Shown here piece after piece: positions 63,696 through 64,000 of a stretch of 64,000 nucleotides of DNA. A program made the position numbers and the translations under genes. The notes beneath the pieces were generated by a model. That model was given only the letters and a program-made list of their open reading frames with translations, did no database searches and was not told the origin of the DNA. Numbering within the stretch: position 1 is the stretch's first letter; every line of letters begins with the position of its first letter. The DNA comes from Pseudalkalibacillus sp. SCS-8 (GTDB lineage Bacteria > Bacillota > Bacilli > Bacillales > Fictibacillaceae): the NCBI RefSeq assembly GCF_040126055.1, contig NZ_CP143541.1, forward strand, positions 3,534,001 through 3,598,000, in the 5' to 3' direction.

Positions 63696-64000
63696 CTATC
63701 GGCTGATATATTTCAATGGATTGAGCAGGGCACCGTTCTTATAGAGTTCAAAGTGTAGATGAACTCCTGTAGAGTGTCCTGTTGATCCCATGACCCCGAT
63801 CTTTTGGCCTTTTTTGACTGTTTGTCCAACACTCACGTTCATGGATGCTAAGTGTGCGTACACAGACTTGAATCCGTTATTGTGGTTGATGATGATTCGG
63901 TTACCATATCCTCCACTATTGAATCCGGCAGATACGACTGTACCGTTATCGACAGCAAGGATGGCTCGGTTACTTGGGCGAGCGATGTCAATTCCTTTGT
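63696..64000 (-). CDS. M23 family metallopeptidase, C-terminal part
   Basis: Runs off the right edge of the window; 100 residues are visible. KGIDIARPSNRAILAVDNG, SGGYGNRIIINHNNGFKSVY and the zinc/catalytic GVHLHFELYKNG followed by LNPLKYI match the lysostaphin-like LytM domain of M23 endopeptidases, which cut peptidoglycan cross-links or act as activators. The first HxxxD ligand pair would lie just beyond the edge. Its place next to walR suggests a cell-wall function. Confidence 0.9.
   Translation of the reverse strand, partial: KGIDIARPSNRAILAVDNGTVVSAGFNSGGYGNRIIINHNNGFKSVYAHLASMNVSVGQTVKKGQKIGVMGSTGHSTGVHLHFELYKNGALLNPLKYISR

Overview
The window looks like an oriC-proximal chromosomal segment of a low-to-moderate G+C Gram-positive bacterium of the Bacillaceae. 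The right end carries the complete WalRK operon (walR, walK, walH, walI, walJ, HtrA-type protease), then a small CxxH/CxxC protein and rlmH, all on the minus strand in the order typical of Bacillus near the origin. Strong AGGAGG-type ribosome sites, frequent GTG/TTG starts, CcpA-type and LexA-type operators and a KinB-type sensor kinase fit the same group. Species cannot be fixed from sequence alone. An oxygen-dependent coproporphyrinogen oxidase (HemF) and a chromosomal ParM-type actin are unusual for the family.

Layout. 1-16 kb: stress and membrane genes (SRPBCC protein, MscL with a zinc-ribbon tail, a 2OG-Fe(II) oxygenase with a perfect cre, a CPA1 antiporter with a TrkA-like tail, fatty acid desaturase, FAD/Rieske oxidoreductase, BCCT betaine transporter, KinB-like kinase), an ABC-F ATPase with an attenuator-type leader, a DUF418 membrane protein and hemF. 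16-28 kb: rRNA methyltransferase, a repetitive protein, MFS and heterodimeric ABC exporters, AraC/GyrI regulator, an ArsR-SRPBCC-DinB operon whose operator overlaps its promoter and start codon, and chrA. 28-34 kb: ParM-like actin plus ParR-like partner with an upstream cluster of repeats, then the glyoxylate shunt (aceB-aceA) and a YhfH-like zinc protein. 34-46 kb: VOC protein, AraC regulator and GNAT, second CPA1 antiporter, adenine deaminase, a DJ-1/PfpI protein under a LexA-like box, a divergent flagellin, a lipoprotein with HExxH, CoA-type NUDIX, and mqo.

46-52 kb is an AT-rich accessory island: a GIY-YIG plus DUF2075 helicase translationally coupled to a MazG-like pyrophosphohydrolase (candidate anti-phage module), a secreted HEAT-repeat protein abutting a secreted cysteine-amidase-like protein, and a decayed IS3-family transposase. 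A second accessory gene (54-55.6 kb) is an LRR protein with an Imm26-like C-terminus. Between rlmH and the HtrA gene lies a cluster of DnaA boxes.

Functionally, several genes converge on two-carbon and TCA metabolism (AceA, AceB, Mqo), ion and osmotic homeostasis (MscL, BCCT, two antiporters) and cell-wall control (WalRK, M23 peptidase). The best candidates for undescribed biology are the ParM/ParR-like cassette with its phased repeats, the helicase-MazG pair, and the ABC-F attenuator leader. All calls are from reading the sequence; no database search was run.
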